Shown here piece after piece: positions 28,197-37,897 of a DNA stretch of 64,000 nucleotides (its first letter is position 1; each line of letters begins with the position of its first letter). The notes beneath the pieces were generated by a model. The model saw only the letters and a program-made list of their open reading frames with translations. It searched no databases and was not told where the DNA came from. Origin of the DNA: Francisella philomiragia subsp. philomiragia ATCC 25015 (lineage in GTDB: Bacteria; Pseudomonadota; Gammaproteobacteria; Francisellales; Francisellaceae); the NCBI RefSeq assembly GCF_000156715.1, contig NZ_DS999311.1, positions 1 to 64,000 of the forward strand, given 5' to 3'. Both the position numbers and the translations under genes were made by a program.

Positions 28197-28817
28197 ATGT
28201 CTAAAGGTTCTACTACTAAAAAATGGATTCAAGATCATACTTCTGATTATTATGTGCTTCAAGCTAATAAACTTGGCTATCGTAGTCGTGCAAGTTTCAA
28301 GATTCTTGAGATACAAGATAAATACAACCTATTCAAGCAGAATATGTTTATAGTTGATCTTGGAGCTGCTCCAGGAGGATGGTCAGAACAGGTAGTAAAA
28401 TTTATAGGCAACAATGGTAAACTTATTGCTCTAGATTTACTTGAAATGGCTCCTATTGCTGGCGTAGAGTTTATCCAAGGAGACTTTTCTAGTGATGAAA
28501 CTTACGAAAGGTTAAACCAACTTATAAATGATAAGAAAATTGACTGTGTAATATCTGATATGGCTCCAAACCTAAGTGGAAACAAAACCTCTGATCAAGC
28601 AAGATCAATCTATCTTCTTGAACTTGCTCTAGACTTTGCAACTACAAATCTAAACAGAAATGGTTCTTTTGTTGCGAAGGTTTTTCAAGGTCAAGGAAGT
28701 GATGAATACCTTAAATTAGTAAGAGAGTCTTTTAATAAAGTAACACAATTTAAACCAAAATCATCAAGGCCCAAATCAAGAGAGTTCTATGTTGTGGCTA
28801 CAGGTTTCAAAGGATAA
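28197..28817 (+). CDS. rlmE: 23S rRNA (uridine-2552) 2'-O-methyltransferase
   Basis: FtsJ/RrmJ-type methyltransferase that modifies U2552 in the ribosomal A loop late in 50S assembly. The 206-residue protein has [12 protein letters not shown] near residue 28 carrying the catalytic lysine, the SAM loop [13 protein letters not shown] near 55, the aspartate in [11 protein letters not shown] near 120 and the lysine in FVAKVFQG near 160, completing the K-D-K-E set. ftsH, its usual neighbour, is not adjacent. Confidence 0.95.
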   Translation: MSKGSTTKKWIQDHTSDYYVLQANKLGYRSRASFKILEIQDKYNLFKQNMFIVDLGAAPGGWSEQVVKFIGNNGKLIALDLLEMAPIAGVEFIQGDFSSDETYERLNQLINDKKIDCVISDMAPNLSGNKTSDQARSIYLLELALDFATTNLNRNGSFVAKVFQGQGSDEYLKLVRESFNKVTQFKPKSSRPKSREFYVVATGFKG

Positions 28818-28824
28818 AACAAAA

Positions 28825-29706
28825 TTACATATCATGTTTCCATAGCTCTAACATCTTATTTGCTACAACCCTATTAGCCTTTGCAGTTGGATGGCAATAA
28901 TCCCAGCATAAGTACTTTTCAGGATCACCAAGAACTTCGATATCATATTGAATATTGCCTAAAGAATCTGCTCCACCATAGCTATCAACACAGGCATCAG
29001 TAACATTCTCAAACCCATATTTTCTTGGAGAATCAATACAATCATTTAATAGTGTAAAAAAGTCAAAAAGCTTAAGATTAACACTTGGAAAAAGCATTTG
29101 AAGCTCTACTACACGATTTCTTAATAATCCGTTTTGTAAATTCACATTAGTTTTCAAATATGACTTAAAAAATTTACCAACCCAGTTAGAAAGATACTCT
29201 TTGTATCCGGGCGCTCTAGTTACATCTGGAATATTCCACAAGATTATATTTTTAGCACCCATTTTTATAACTTTACGGACAATTTTACTTAAATCCCTAG
29301 CCACTCTAAATTTTGGCATCAAATTGATATATGGTATTTCATTGTATACCATAAACATGAAGTTATTCGCTCCTCCATTGACAATAACTAAATCATCGTC
29401 TGCAAAGCGCCCTTCTTCATTCTCAAATCTAGCAACTTGATCAGATACTGCAAACGAATGATATCGCAATAGAGATGAAGGATTAGCGCCATGAGTCAAC
29501 GCTCCACCTATTGCATAATTTTTATGTTTAATTTCTTGCACTTTTTGATCTTTAGCTAAAATATCGGCCAAGACCTCTGTTGAAACAAGCCCATTTGAGA
29601 ACCTACCGTCATGGTATGGTTTACCTGGTATATCTAATGTCTTCATAATATTACCATTATCTAAAAGGCTATCTCCAAAGACTACAATTCTACCTATTTG
29701 TCTCAT
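28825..29706 (-). CDS. SGNH/GDSL-family hydrolase
   Basis: A 293-residue esterase or lipase of the SGNH fold. Block I is VVFGDSLLDNGN (catalytic serine near residue 12), block III has GGANN near 96, and block V DYCHPTAKAN near 270 holds the Asp-His pair. No signal peptide is visible, so it is cytoplasmic or exported by another route. The long-form GDSL lipases/phospholipases and acyltransferases share this layout. The substrate is unknown. It converges on rlmE and follows the glutamine amidotransferase gene by 2 bp. Confidence 0.85.
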   Translation of the reverse strand: MRQIGRIVVFGDSLLDNGNIMKTLDIPGKPYHDGRFSNGLVSTEVLADILAKDQKVQEIKHKNYAIGGALTHGANPSSLLRYHSFAVSDQVARFENEEGRFADDDLVIVNGGANNFMFMVYNEIPYINLMPKFRVARDLSKIVRKVIKMGAKNIILWNIPDVTRAPGYKEYLSNWVGKFFKSYLKTNVNLQNGLLRNRVVELQMLFPSVNLKLFDFFTLLNDCIDSPRKYGFENVTDACVDSYGGADSLGNIQYDIEVLGDPEKYLCWDYCHPTAKANRVVANKMLELWKHDM

Positions 29707-29708
29707 AC

Positions 29709-30416
29709 CTAATCCTTATACTCAAAAAAATTAGCCATCCAGTGGGCTATTATTAAACTATTATCTCTAATTCTCAAACTTTCTAAAGCGTGATGAAATT
29801 CATTTTTTATATCATCTTGATATTCTTTTATAAGAGCATGATTGTGTACTTTTAACATTTCAGGATGGGCTTGTATTCCTAAAATATGATTATTGATACA
29901 AAACATTTGAACTTTGCAATAATCACTTGTACTTATTAGCTCCGCATTCTTAGGGAGCTCCACTATCATATCTTGATGATAAAATAATAAGCTCAGATAG
30001 TTATGAAACGGATTCATCCATGGTTTCTTTATTAGAACCTCAACATTACGCACCCCTACCGCAAACCCCTTAGGACCTCTTTCTACTCTCCCACCAAGTG
30101 CTTGAGCTAAAATTTGATGTCCAAAACAGATACCTATAATCTTTCTGTTTTGTTCATAAAGTTTCTTTATTTCTGCTTTTAGCTTAACTATCCATCCAAG
30201 ATTATCAAAAGCCGTAGCTTTACTACCTGTAATAATAAAACCATCATAAATATCATAATTTTCTGGATATTCTTGAATAGTTACATCATAAATATCAAAA
30301 TCAACAACTACAGACAACTTAAAAAAAAGATTAGCAAACATCTCAGGATAATTACCACCTGCAACCCCACGTCGATGCTCTGGAATATGATCTGTTTGTA
30401 GTATAGCTATTTTCAT
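29709..30416 (-). CDS. Class I glutamine amidotransferase-like protein
   Basis: A 235-residue class I GATase, related to the stand-alone GuaA-like/YLR126C group. The nucleophile elbow GICFGHQILAQALGG is near residue 97 and the HPE of the triad near 183. Such proteins hydrolyse gamma-glutamyl bonds or deliver ammonia; the partner is not clear. It lies between parB and the SGNH gene in one tight minus-strand run (gaps 11 and 2 bp). Confidence 0.85.
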   Translation of the reverse strand: MKIAILQTDHIPEHRRGVAGGNYPEMFANLFFKLSVVVDFDIYDVTIQEYPENYDIYDGFIITGSKATAFDNLGWIVKLKAEIKKLYEQNRKIIGICFGHQILAQALGGRVERGPKGFAVGVRNVEVLIKKPWMNPFHNYLSLLFYHQDMIVELPKNAELISTSDYCKVQMFCINNHILGIQAHPEMLKVHNHALIKEYQDDIKNEFHHALESLRIRDNSLIIAHWMANFFEYKD

Positions 30417-30427
30417 CTTAATTTTTA

Positions 30428-31342
30428 TTAACTTATTAATGCATCAAATAATATTTTTTTAAATTCTTCTGTTATCTCAAAAGTATAGCTGTAATTCTTT
30501 GAACTAGCTCTAGCTCCTTTTATTGTAAGTAGATTACCATCTTTAGAAATATTCTTAATATTTATTACATCCATTTTTTCACTATCTAATATCTCAGCCT
30601 TACGCTTCCAGTTATCTCTATATCTAGTGATAGCACTACGATAGGAACCTGATATTTTATTTTCTAGAGCTTTTTGCACAAATTCTTGTGCACCTTCAGG
30701 TATCTCTTCTGCAAATTTTTTAAGCTCATATAAAGTTCTTACATCTTCAATAATACCTTTGTTTGATAATTCACGAATATTATCTTCGGCATCAGCTATC
30801 TTCAGACGCATCGATATCCAACTATTATCTCGACCTAAAACTTTAGCTATATCAGATTTTTTGACATTCTTATTTTCAATCAAATCTCTTAATGCATCTG
30901 CCTCTTCAAATGGCGATACATTCTCTCTTTGATCATTTTCTAAAAGCTGCAATAAGATAATATTAGCATCAGACTCTTCTTGTCTTACAATACACGGTAT
31001 AGTTGTCAAACCTGCTTTTTGACTTGCTAAATATCGTCTTTCTCCAGCAATTATATGATGTACTCCATCATCTTTTTTAGCAGTAACAATAATCGGCTGA
31101 ATAACACCATTTTCTCGAATACTTTCCGCAAGAGAATCAATATTTTTAAATGTCTTTCTTGGCTGATTAACATCAGGTTTAACAAGATTTAAGGGTAATT
31201 CAAAAAGCTGACCTACTTTACTTGCTTGATCACTGAGTTCTTGTAATTGCATAGCTCTGAGAATATCTTTTTTTTCTTGAGCTACTGCATCATGAATTTT
31301 AGGATTAGTCTTACGGTTCATTAAAGAAATTTTCTTAGCCAT
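30428..31342 (-). CDS. parB: ParB-family DNA-binding partition protein
   Basis: A 304-residue ParB/Spo0J-like protein. The N-terminal ParB CTPase domain shows QPRKTF, ESIRENGVIQPIIV and IIAGERRYLASQKAGL (about residues 60-110). It continues to the helix-turn-helix with ENDQRENVSPFEEADAL and SDIAKVLGRDNSWISMRLK. It starts 3 bp after parA. Together they should help segregate the chromosome. No exact parS site was found in this window, so the centromere is elsewhere or divergent. Confidence 0.9.
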   Translation of the reverse strand: MAKKISLMNRKTNPKIHDAVAQEKKDILRAMQLQELSDQASKVGQLFELPLNLVKPDVNQPRKTFKNIDSLAESIRENGVIQPIIVTAKKDDGVHHIIAGERRYLASQKAGLTTIPCIVRQEESDANIILLQLLENDQRENVSPFEEADALRDLIENKNVKKSDIAKVLGRDNSWISMRLKIADAEDNIRELSNKGIIEDVRTLYELKKFAEEIPEGAQEFVQKALENKISGSYRSAITRYRDNWKRKAEILDSEKMDVINIKNISKDGNLLTIKGARASSKNYSYTFEITEEFKKILFDALIS

Positions 31343-31345
31343 TTT

Positions 31346-31978
31346 TTATTCTCCGAAGAACTCTATTATTTCTCTAGCTAACTTTTTAACTTGAATATGT
31401 AGCTTACTTTGTTTTGCATAGTCACCGACATATACCCCTTCAGCTTCAGCCTCAATGAACTTAACACTTTGGGAAACATAGGCTTCAAAATAATTTCCAT
31501 CTTCTTCAAAAAACTCCAGCAAGCTCTTAGCCATGTTCGATTGCATTTGCACTCTATTAGCAAAAAACTTATAAGGCTTCTCTGCTGTCAGAGCTAAATC
31601 TTTAGCCTCTATCAAGCCTGACAAGTCCATACCACTTGGAGAACATGGTATAACCACCAAGTCAGAGAGCAATGCTGACTTTAGGGCTGCTGTTTGAAAA
31701 TTAGGTGGTGTATCAATAACAACAAAATCTAAATGCTGCTTTAATTCTAAAACCTTTTCTCTTACATTTTTCTCATCAAGGTTATAAACAAAATCACTAG
31801 CATCATTGTTTTTTGTCATCCACATGTAAGCATCTGGCTTATCTTTATCCATATCAACTATAGCAACTTTGTATCCTTGCTCTTTTAAGCCACAGGCAAT
31901 ATTAATTGCTGTTGTTGTTTTTCCTGAGCCGCCTTTTTGTTGCAACAAAGATATAACTTTTGCACATTTTTGCTTCAT
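31346..31978 (-). CDS. parA: ParA-family partition ATPase
   Basis: A 210-residue ParA/MinD ATPase. It has the deviant Walker A KGGSGKTT with the signature lysine at residue 15, the VDMDKDKPD Walker A' region near 42 and FVVIDTPPNF near 88. It is short, lacking the N-terminal DNA-binding helix domain of plasmid ParA, so it fits the small chromosomal or orphan type. It is the first gene of a parA-parB-GATase-SGNH run, with its promoter in the 190-bp gap to topA. Confidence 0.9.
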   Translation of the reverse strand: MKQKCAKVISLLQQKGGSGKTTTAINIACGLKEQGYKVAIVDMDKDKPDAYMWMTKNNDASDFVYNLDEKNVREKVLELKQHLDFVVIDTPPNFQTAALKSALLSDLVVIPCSPSGMDLSGLIEAKDLALTAEKPYKFFANRVQMQSNMAKSLLEFFEEDGNYFEAYVSQSVKFIEAEAEGVYVGDYAKQSKLHIQVKKLAREIIEFFGE

Positions 31979-32125
31979 TTTAAAAAAACCTTAAAATATA
32001 TAAATTAACTTATTATATAGAGTACTTAAGAAATTATAGTCTATATTTGCCTGCTATAAAACCAACTTTTATACATTAACTATTGATAAGCTGACTGTTT
32101 TCTTATATTTTATTAATTCACTTGC

Positions 32126-32150
32126 GAGTATTCACAGAAATACTCTTTTT
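32126..32150 (+). terminator. Terminator-like hairpin in the topA leader
   Basis: A seven-base-pair stem GAGTATT (32126-32132) / AATACTC (32139-32145) with a six-base loop is followed directly by TTTTT, 27 bp before the topA ATG. It could attenuate transcription into topA or fold at the mRNA 5' end. A possible promoter, TTGATA (32083-32088) and TATATT (32104-32109), lies upstream with a short 15-base spacer. Confidence 0.4.
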
Positions 32151-32176
32151 ATACATAAATACTTCAAAGGTTGAAA

Positions 32177-34474
32177 ATGGCAAAAAATTTAGTAATTGTT
32201 GAGTCTCCTGCCAAAACGAAGACTATAAAAAAATATCTTGGTAATGATTTTGATATTTTGGCATCATTTGGACACGTTAGAGAAATACCTTCTAAAGATA
32301 CGTCTATTGATGTAAATGATAACTTCAAAATCAAATTCACAACAAGTGAAAGAAGTAAGAAACATTTAGATGCAATCAAAAAAGCTGCAAAAAGTGCTGA
32401 AAACATATATCTTGCTACCGATCCAGATAGAGAAGGGGAAGCTATATCTTGGCATGTGCAAGAAATACTTAAAAATGCTCACTTACTGAAAGATAAAAAT
32501 GTTTATCGTGTCACATTTAATGAGATCACAAAATCTGCTGTAACAAATGCTATAGAGAATCCAAAAGAACTATCCATGGATTTAGTTAACGCTCAAAAAG
32601 CTCGTCAAGCATTAGATTTTCTAGTTGGCTTTAATTTATCCCCTTTACTATGGCGTAAAATAACTAGTGGATTATCCGCTGGGAGAGTTCAAAGTCCAGC
32701 TCTAAGAATGATCGTTGAGCGTGAAATAGAACGTGAAAACTTCATAAAACAAGATTACTGGAGTTTGACTGCAGATACATTCAAGCAAAAGCAAATATTT
32801 GCAAATTTGATAGAGTTTAACAATACTAAAGTTGAACAGTTTACATTTATAGCTGAAAAAGATGCTAAAAAAGCTAAATCTACAATTGTTAAAGATGCCA
32901 ATGGATTTTTGATAGTTGAGGAAGTCACAGAAAAGAAAACTAGAAGAAACCCTTACCCTCCTTTTATAACATCAACTCTTCAACAAGAGGCTTCAAAAAA
33001 ATTAGGCTTCACTGCTAAGAGAACTATGTCTACAGCCCAAAAGCTTTATGAAGGTATTGATCTTGGCAATGGTGAATCTGTAGGTCTTATATCTTATATG
33101 AGAACAGACTCAACCAACTTATCTAATGATGCTCTAAATGACATAAGAAACTTTATTGAATCAAAGTTTGATAAAGATATGCTTCCTTCCAAGCCTAGAG
33201 TTTTTGGCAAAAAATCACAAAATGCTCAAGAAGCTCATGAAGCTATCCGTGTAACAGCAGCAAATAGAACTCCTGAGTCAATCAAGCAACACTTAACCTC
33301 AGACGAGTTTAAACTGTATAGCTTAATATACAATAGAACTATTGCTTGTCAAATGAAGCAAGCAACGTTAAATAGCACTTCTGTTGATTTGATCACAGAA
33401 AACTCAAAACACAAATTCAGAGTTACAGGAACTGTCATTATCGATGCAGGATTTTTGAAAATCTATAATGTTGAAAAAGATGAAGATGAAAAAGACTCTG
33501 ATGATGAACAAACTCTACCAGAGTTTGAAAAAGGTGAAAAAGTACCGTTAAAAGATATTATAACTAAAGCACACTCAACTGAGCCTCCTCCTCGATATAC
33601 TGAAGCATCTTTAGTCAAAGCTTTAGAAAAACATGGTATCGGTAGACCTTCGACATATGCAACCATAATTTCAACACTCCAACAAAGAGACTATGTTGAA
33701 GTAGAAAAACGTCGTTTTATACCTACAGATAAGGGTCGTATTGTAAATAAATTCTTAACCGAGTATTTCAAAAAATATGTTGAGTATTCTTATACTGCAG
33801 GACTAGAAAAAGAGCTTGATGAGATAGCTAATCATAAGAATGATTACTTATCTGTACTAAATAGCTTTTGGCATCCATTTATTGAAAAAATAAATAAGAT
33901 CTCAGAAGATGTATCTCGTAAAGATGTAGTTACTGAAGAGCTTGACGAAGACTGTCCTGAATGCGGCAGCAAACTATCATCTCGCTTAGGTAAAAATGGT
34001 AGATTTATCGGGTGTACGAACTATCCAACTTGTAAATATACACGCCGCGTTGATAGCGATGGTAAAGAAGTTGAAAAAGAAGAGCCTACCGTTGTCGAAG
34101 ATAGAAAGTGTCCCGAATGTGGATCGGATCTACACATTAAACAAGGTCGCTATGGTAAATTTATTGGTTGTTCTAATTACCCAACATGTAAACACATGGA
34201 ACCTCTTGAAAAACCTAAAGATACAGGTGTAGTATGTCCGAAGTGTAACAAAAATAATATCGTTGAGAAAAAATCTCGCAAAGGTAAGGTTTTTTATGCT
34301 TGCTCAGGTTTTCCTAAATGTAAAAATGCTTACTGGTATCCACCAATAAAAGAAGATTGTCCAAAATGTAAATCACCAATACTTTTACACAAAACAACTA
34401 AAAAAGATGGCGAACAAAAAGCATGCCCAAATCCAGAATGTGATTATGCTGTACCTTGGAAAGAAAATAACTAA
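32177..34474 (+). CDS. topA: DNA topoisomerase I
   Basis: Type IA topoisomerase that relaxes negative supercoils behind RNA polymerase. The 765-residue protein has the Toprim motif IVESPAKTKTI at the N-terminus with DPDREGEAI near 85, the SAGRVQSPALRMIVERE block, and the catalytic tyrosine in GLISYMRTDST near 310. At the C-terminus four Cys4 zinc ribbons follow one another (CPECGSK, CPECGSD, CPKCNKN, CPKCKSP). I use the ATG at 32177, ten bases after AAAGG, in preference to a TTG two codons upstream. Confidence 0.97.
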   Translation: MAKNLVIVESPAKTKTIKKYLGNDFDILASFGHVREIPSKDTSIDVNDNFKIKFTTSERSKKHLDAIKKAAKSAENIYLATDPDREGEAISWHVQEILKNAHLLKDKNVYRVTFNEITKSAVTNAIENPKELSMDLVNAQKARQALDFLVGFNLSPLLWRKITSGLSAGRVQSPALRMIVEREIERENFIKQDYWSLTADTFKQKQIFANLIEFNNTKVEQFTFIAEKDAKKAKSTIVKDANGFLIVEEVTEKKTRRNPYPPFITSTLQQEASKKLGFTAKRTMSTAQKLYEGIDLGNGESVGLISYMRTDSTNLSNDALNDIRNFIESKFDKDMLPSKPRVFGKKSQNAQEAHEAIRVTAANRTPESIKQHLTSDEFKLYSLIYNRTIACQMKQATLNSTSVDLITENSKHKFRVTGTVIIDAGFLKIYNVEKDEDEKDSDDEQTLPEFEKGEKVPLKDIITKAHSTEPPPRYTEASLVKALEKHGIGRPSTYATIISTLQQRDYVEVEKRRFIPTDKGRIVNKFLTEYFKKYVEYSYTAGLEKELDEIANHKNDYLSVLNSFWHPFIEKINKISEDVSRKDVVTEELDEDCPECGSKLSSRLGKNGRFIGCTNYPTCKYTRRVDSDGKEVEKEEPTVVEDRKCPECGSDLHIKQGRYGKFIGCSNYPTCKHMEPLEKPKDTGVVCPKCNKNNIVEKKSRKGKVFYACSGFPKCKNAYWYPPIKEDCPKCKSPILLHKTTKKDGEQKACPNPECDYAVPWKENN

Positions 34475-34531
34475 TACTAATATAAATCCATCAAGAAAAA
34501 TCTATTCCGCTTTGGCATAAAATAGCAACTT

Positions 34532-34608
34532 ATGTCATCCTAAGATCACCCCTAACCCTCAATAAAATCAATATTTATAGCGAGATGCTGAAATAAATTC
34601 AGGATGAT
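34532..34608. repeat. Degenerate palindromic repeat, copy F
   Basis: The outer ends TGTCATCCT (34532-34540) and AGGATGATA are inverted with one mismatch. Inside, CTGAA/TTCAG forms a stem around 34588-34602. It has the same TGTCAT...ATGACA frame as the bimodular elements, but the left hairpin has decayed. It lies in the 210-bp gap between topA and the convergent glycosylation gene. Confidence 0.55.
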
Positions 34609-34684
34609 ATTTTTGTGTGTAGTTAAATATAAAATAATTGATAGTTTTTAAATTATGTTTCAATAATATCGATTAATTGAAGAC

Positions 34685-36121
34685 TTAGATCCACATAGGT
34701 TGAAATATCAAAGGTAGTATTGTTATACAAAATATACTAGCAAATATAGCTATTCCAACTACTATATAGCTTACAACGGAAACATCTATATTATGTCTAG
34801 ATTGTTTTACAAAAACAGATACGCAAAAGCCAAATACAAACACACAACCAAATAATCCTAGCGATGTTTTAAACATAGCATTTAACATGCCATCTATCAT
34901 TCCAGCTGTTAGCATCATCACAAATATACAATGATAAGGATTAGCACAAATATCTACACGTTTTTTAAGTAAATTTTTAACCGCTGTAATAATAACTATA
35001 ATCGCAGCAATAAAAGCTGGAATACCCCATTGCGACCATATTTCTAATAGCAAATTATGAGGGTAACCATCTGGGCGCTTAGTGATTGCAAGATAGTTCC
35101 ACTGCCCAACACCAATAAAGGGATGTTCTATACCTACCCAGAATGCCTCATTCCATAGGGGAATCCTACCACTAAAACCGCCTCTAATAAGATCTGCTGA
35201 TGACTTAATATTAGTATTATCAAATGCTGATATAAAATGAGTATAGAACAAGTCTAGCAAACCTCCACAAACCAGAGTTAAGCCAAGCATCAAGACAACT
35301 ATCTTAAAATACTTGCGAGCAAAAATAAAAAGCAAAGGTATTATTACAATATACTCAGCAAATATTGTTCTAAAAGCATGATTTATCAATACAAACCAAA
35401 CTATAGTTAATGCTATAAAAGAACCTATCTTGTAAATAGGTCTTAAATTAATAAACCATGGCAATAACAACAAAGGCAAAAACCAACTAAAGTAATTATC
35501 CAAAAATCTTGGATTTAGGCAGTTATATATGAACAATAAAACTTTTTGGATGTTACCAGCAACTACAGCTCCATACACCGAATAATTAGCCAATGATAAC
35601 TGTAGAAACAACGCTCCTCCAAAAAAAATCAAAGATAGCAATATAATCACATAAAAATACTGTACAGACTTAAAATTATCTCTTACATACCCAGCTATAA
35701 ATAGCACACAAAAAAATTGCAAAAATGTTACACTAACTCCTTTAAATGCAATTGATGGTGAAATTGCAAAAACTGAAGATACAATACCAAACATAAAAAA
35801 CATAAAGATTGAATATCTTACGAGATTACTAAAGCCCCAAAATACTTGTAAAAGCTTAGAAAGACTTTGCTTATTGACTAAAATAGCTACACTAGCAATA
35901 CAAAGCGTATAAAAAAAAATATAATATCTATCTAAAAACAGATAAATATTCGCACTAAAAGTATCATTAAAATAATGAGTAATCTTACCCCCTGATGACA
36001 TCGGCACTAAATTTAGTGGAGTATATTTCATAAAAGGCATTAAAAATACCCAAAATAGTGAAATAGCAAGAAAGTAAAATATACAGTCGTTAAAATTAAT
36101 CTTTTTGACAAAGTTTTTCAC
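34685..36121 (-). CDS. O-antigen ligase/pilin oligosaccharyltransferase-like membrane protein
   Basis: A 478-residue inner-membrane protein with about a dozen hydrophobic helices and a large periplasmic loop containing GRIPLWNEAFWVGIEHPFIGVGQW, given here by its landmarks R.PLW and HP.IGVG. These mark the Wzy_C family (WaaL, PglL, PilO). In Francisella the gene at this position (FTT0905, from memory) is annotated as a type IV pilin glycosylation protein. The start is a GTG. It ends a minus-strand run of lipoprotein genes and may attach glycans to pilins or to surface lipoproteins. Substrate is unproven. Confidence 0.78.
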   Translation of the reverse strand: MKNFVKKINFNDCIFYFLAISLFWVFLMPFMKYTPLNLVPMSSGGKITHYFNDTFSANIYLFLDRYYIFFYTLCIASVAILVNKQSLSKLLQVFWGFSNLVRYSIFMFFMFGIVSSVFAISPSIAFKGVSVTFLQFFCVLFIAGYVRDNFKSVQYFYVIILLSLIFFGGALFLQLSLANYSVYGAVVAGNIQKVLLFIYNCLNPRFLDNYFSWFLPLLLLPWFINLRPIYKIGSFIALTIVWFVLINHAFRTIFAEYIVIIPLLFIFARKYFKIVVLMLGLTLVCGGLLDLFYTHFISAFDNTNIKSSADLIRGGFSGRIPLWNEAFWVGIEHPFIGVGQWNYLAITKRPDGYPHNLLLEIWSQWGIPAFIAAIIVIITAVKNLLKKRVDICANPYHCIFVMMLTAGMIDGMLNAMFKTSLGLFGCVFVFGFCVSVFVKQSRHNIDVSVVSYIVVGIAIFASIFCITILPLIFQPMWI

Positions 36122-36186
36122 AATTAATTCTCGTGTTAGGAATTTATCTTAATAAGAAATTATAGTATCTGAAGTGCTAGAAAAAA

Positions 36187-36657
36187 TTATTTAATCTCAA
36201 CTGAAGATTTAGCTAATTCTGAATTATCAGATTTATTAACAACAGTAGCAGTCCAAGTACCATCACAAACTTTATCATCACTAAGAACACTCTGATTATC
36301 TACAGTATAGTCTTGGACATCTTTAAACTTAGTAATAGGGAAAGATGTACTATAGCAATTAGTATCTTTAGGAGCTCTCCATGTTAAATAAATAGTCCCC
36401 TGAGGAGCACCATTCCAATTAGTTATTATCTTTGCTTCAATCTCATGAGATTCTGATTGATAGTTTAAATTCAATGTGGCTGTTGGCTTATCTTCTGAGC
36501 TATCCTGACGATCTTCTTGATCTGGATTATCTAAATTATCATCAGGATTAACTTGTATTGAATCATCTGAACTGTACAGCTTATCAACAAATGAGTTATA
36601 TGTACTACATCCAGCTAAACCAGCTGTTACTAAAGCTAATAGCAAAAATTTTTTCAT
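36187..36657 (-). CDS. lpnB: Tul4-related lipoprotein LpnB
   Basis: A 156-residue predicted lipoprotein: the signal peptide ends LAGC, with lipidated cysteine at residue 17. An acidic spacer (DNPDQEDRQDSSEDKP) separates it from a beta-rich C-terminal domain. That domain is paralogous to Tul4: shared landmarks are PQG, L.W.AP, C..TSFPITK and C.G.WTA. I chose the ATG at 36657; an ATG five codons upstream is in frame. It sits 24 bp after a coiled-coil lipoprotein gene. The symbol follows FTT0904 naming from memory. Confidence 0.78.
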   Translation of the reverse strand: MKKFLLLALVTAGLAGCSTYNSFVDKLYSSDDSIQVNPDDNLDNPDQEDRQDSSEDKPTATLNLNYQSESHEIEAKIITNWNGAPQGTIYLTWRAPKDTNCYSTSFPITKFKDVQDYTVDNQSVLSDDKVCDGTWTATVVNKSDNSELAKSSVEIK

Positions 36658-36681
36658 TGTATTATTATCCATTACTTTTTT

Positions 36682-37197
36682 TTAATTTACAGTTTGCTCA
36701 ACTACTATCTTATCTTTAAGTTGTTGAATTTCTTGAGTTGTTTGCTCAAGATTATCTTGAGTTTGTTTTGTTTGCTCTTCCAATGTCTGAGACTTTTCTC
36801 TATAAGCAGATGCTTTTTTCGTGTAGCGTTTAAATATTTTTTGAATATGTACAGAATCTTGAGCAGATTTCATCAACTGTTCTTTTAACTCTTGCTTTTT
36901 AGCTAATGCTTCAGCAGTATTCTCTTTACTAAGCTTAGCATGTTCAGCTTCTAGCGCATCAATCTCTTGCTGTTGCTTATCTAATAAGATCTTATATTTG
37001 TTAGCTAATTTCTCATATTTATTGGATTTTTGCTGAACCTTAGCTATTTCCTCTTGGAGCACTACAGTTTGTTGCTGCATTTGTTGTTGATTTTTTTGTA
37101 GCTCCGCTAATTTTTCTGTATCAGAAGCACAAGCTGTTAGCATTAAAGCTATTAAGGAAATTGCACAAATCAACAAAGCTGTTAGATTATTTTTCAT
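36682..37197 (-). CDS. Coiled-coil lipoprotein
   Basis: A 171-residue predicted lipoprotein with signal peptide ending LTAC (cysteine 23). Nearly the whole mature chain is Gln/Glu/Lys-rich heptad helix (about residues 30-165), predicted to form a long coiled coil reaching from a membrane into the periplasm, loosely like Lpp or YmdA-type spacers. No catalytic motif. It is the shorter-gap partner of lpnB and resembles the neighbouring 159-residue lipoprotein in design. Confidence 0.7.
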   Translation of the reverse strand: MKNNLTALLICAISLIALMLTACASDTEKLAELQKNQQQMQQQTVVLQEEIAKVQQKSNKYEKLANKYKILLDKQQQEIDALEAEHAKLSKENTAEALAKKQELKEQLMKSAQDSVHIQKIFKRYTKKASAYREKSQTLEEQTKQTQDNLEQTTQEIQQLKDKIVVEQTVN

Positions 37198-37294
37198 ATA
37201 TTAAGTTTATCTGTATAGTCTTATAAACATATATTTTATCAGCTAGACACCTTAAGTAAAGAAGATTAACAACTCAAGATAACAAATATATATA

Positions 37295-37774
37295 TTATTT
37301 TGATTTAGACTGAAGCTCTACAATTTGTTGAGCTATTTTAGATGCTTGGTTAGCTTGAGTTTGTGAAGTAGCTTTTAGATTGTTTATCTGCGATTGATAT
37401 CCATTTGCAAGAGTTCGATACTCATTTATTTTCTCATCAATTTTAGCTTTTTGAAGAGTCTTTTGCACTAGTTCTTTATTAACAGCTATTGCACTATCAT
37501 TATTTGGATCACTAAAGTTACTATACGCTTTCTTGAGATCATCAATATCACTGCCTAATTTATCTGATTCTTTCTGTAAATCATCTGCTTGTAACCTATA
37601 CTTGGCTATTTTAGTTTGTAAACTATCAATATTAGCAAGATTCTGAGATGCTTGTTCACTCAATTGTTTTTGTGTCTGCTGAAGCTGTTGGATTTGTTCT
37701 GCAGTACTAGATCCACAAGAACTAAGACTTAATACTGCCGACAATACCACAGATGTTATTAAAACCTTTTTCAT
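37295..37774 (-). CDS. Coiled-coil lipoprotein
   Basis: A 159-residue predicted lipoprotein with signal peptide ending LSSC (cysteine 20), followed by an almost continuous Gln/Lys/Asp-rich helix (QIQQLQQTQKQLSEQ, then SLQTKIAKYRLQADDLQKES). It is similar in layout to the 36682-37197 protein, so the two are probably duplicates that diverged. Function unknown; a structural role in the periplasm is an inference. Confidence 0.7.
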   Translation of the reverse strand: MKKVLITSVVLSAVLSLSSCGSSTAEQIQQLQQTQKQLSEQASQNLANIDSLQTKIAKYRLQADDLQKESDKLGSDIDDLKKAYSNFSDPNNDSAIAVNKELVQKTLQKAKIDEKINEYRTLANGYQSQINNLKATSQTQANQASKIAQQIVELQSKSK

Positions 37775-37897
37775 AAAACTTATTACCGTTATTATTCCTG
37801 AGAAATAAAGTATAGCAAAAAGTGCTATTTAATAATAATCTGATTTTCTAAATTAAAGAGTAGATATTTAAAAGAATTAAGTCAATTTTCAGGATGA

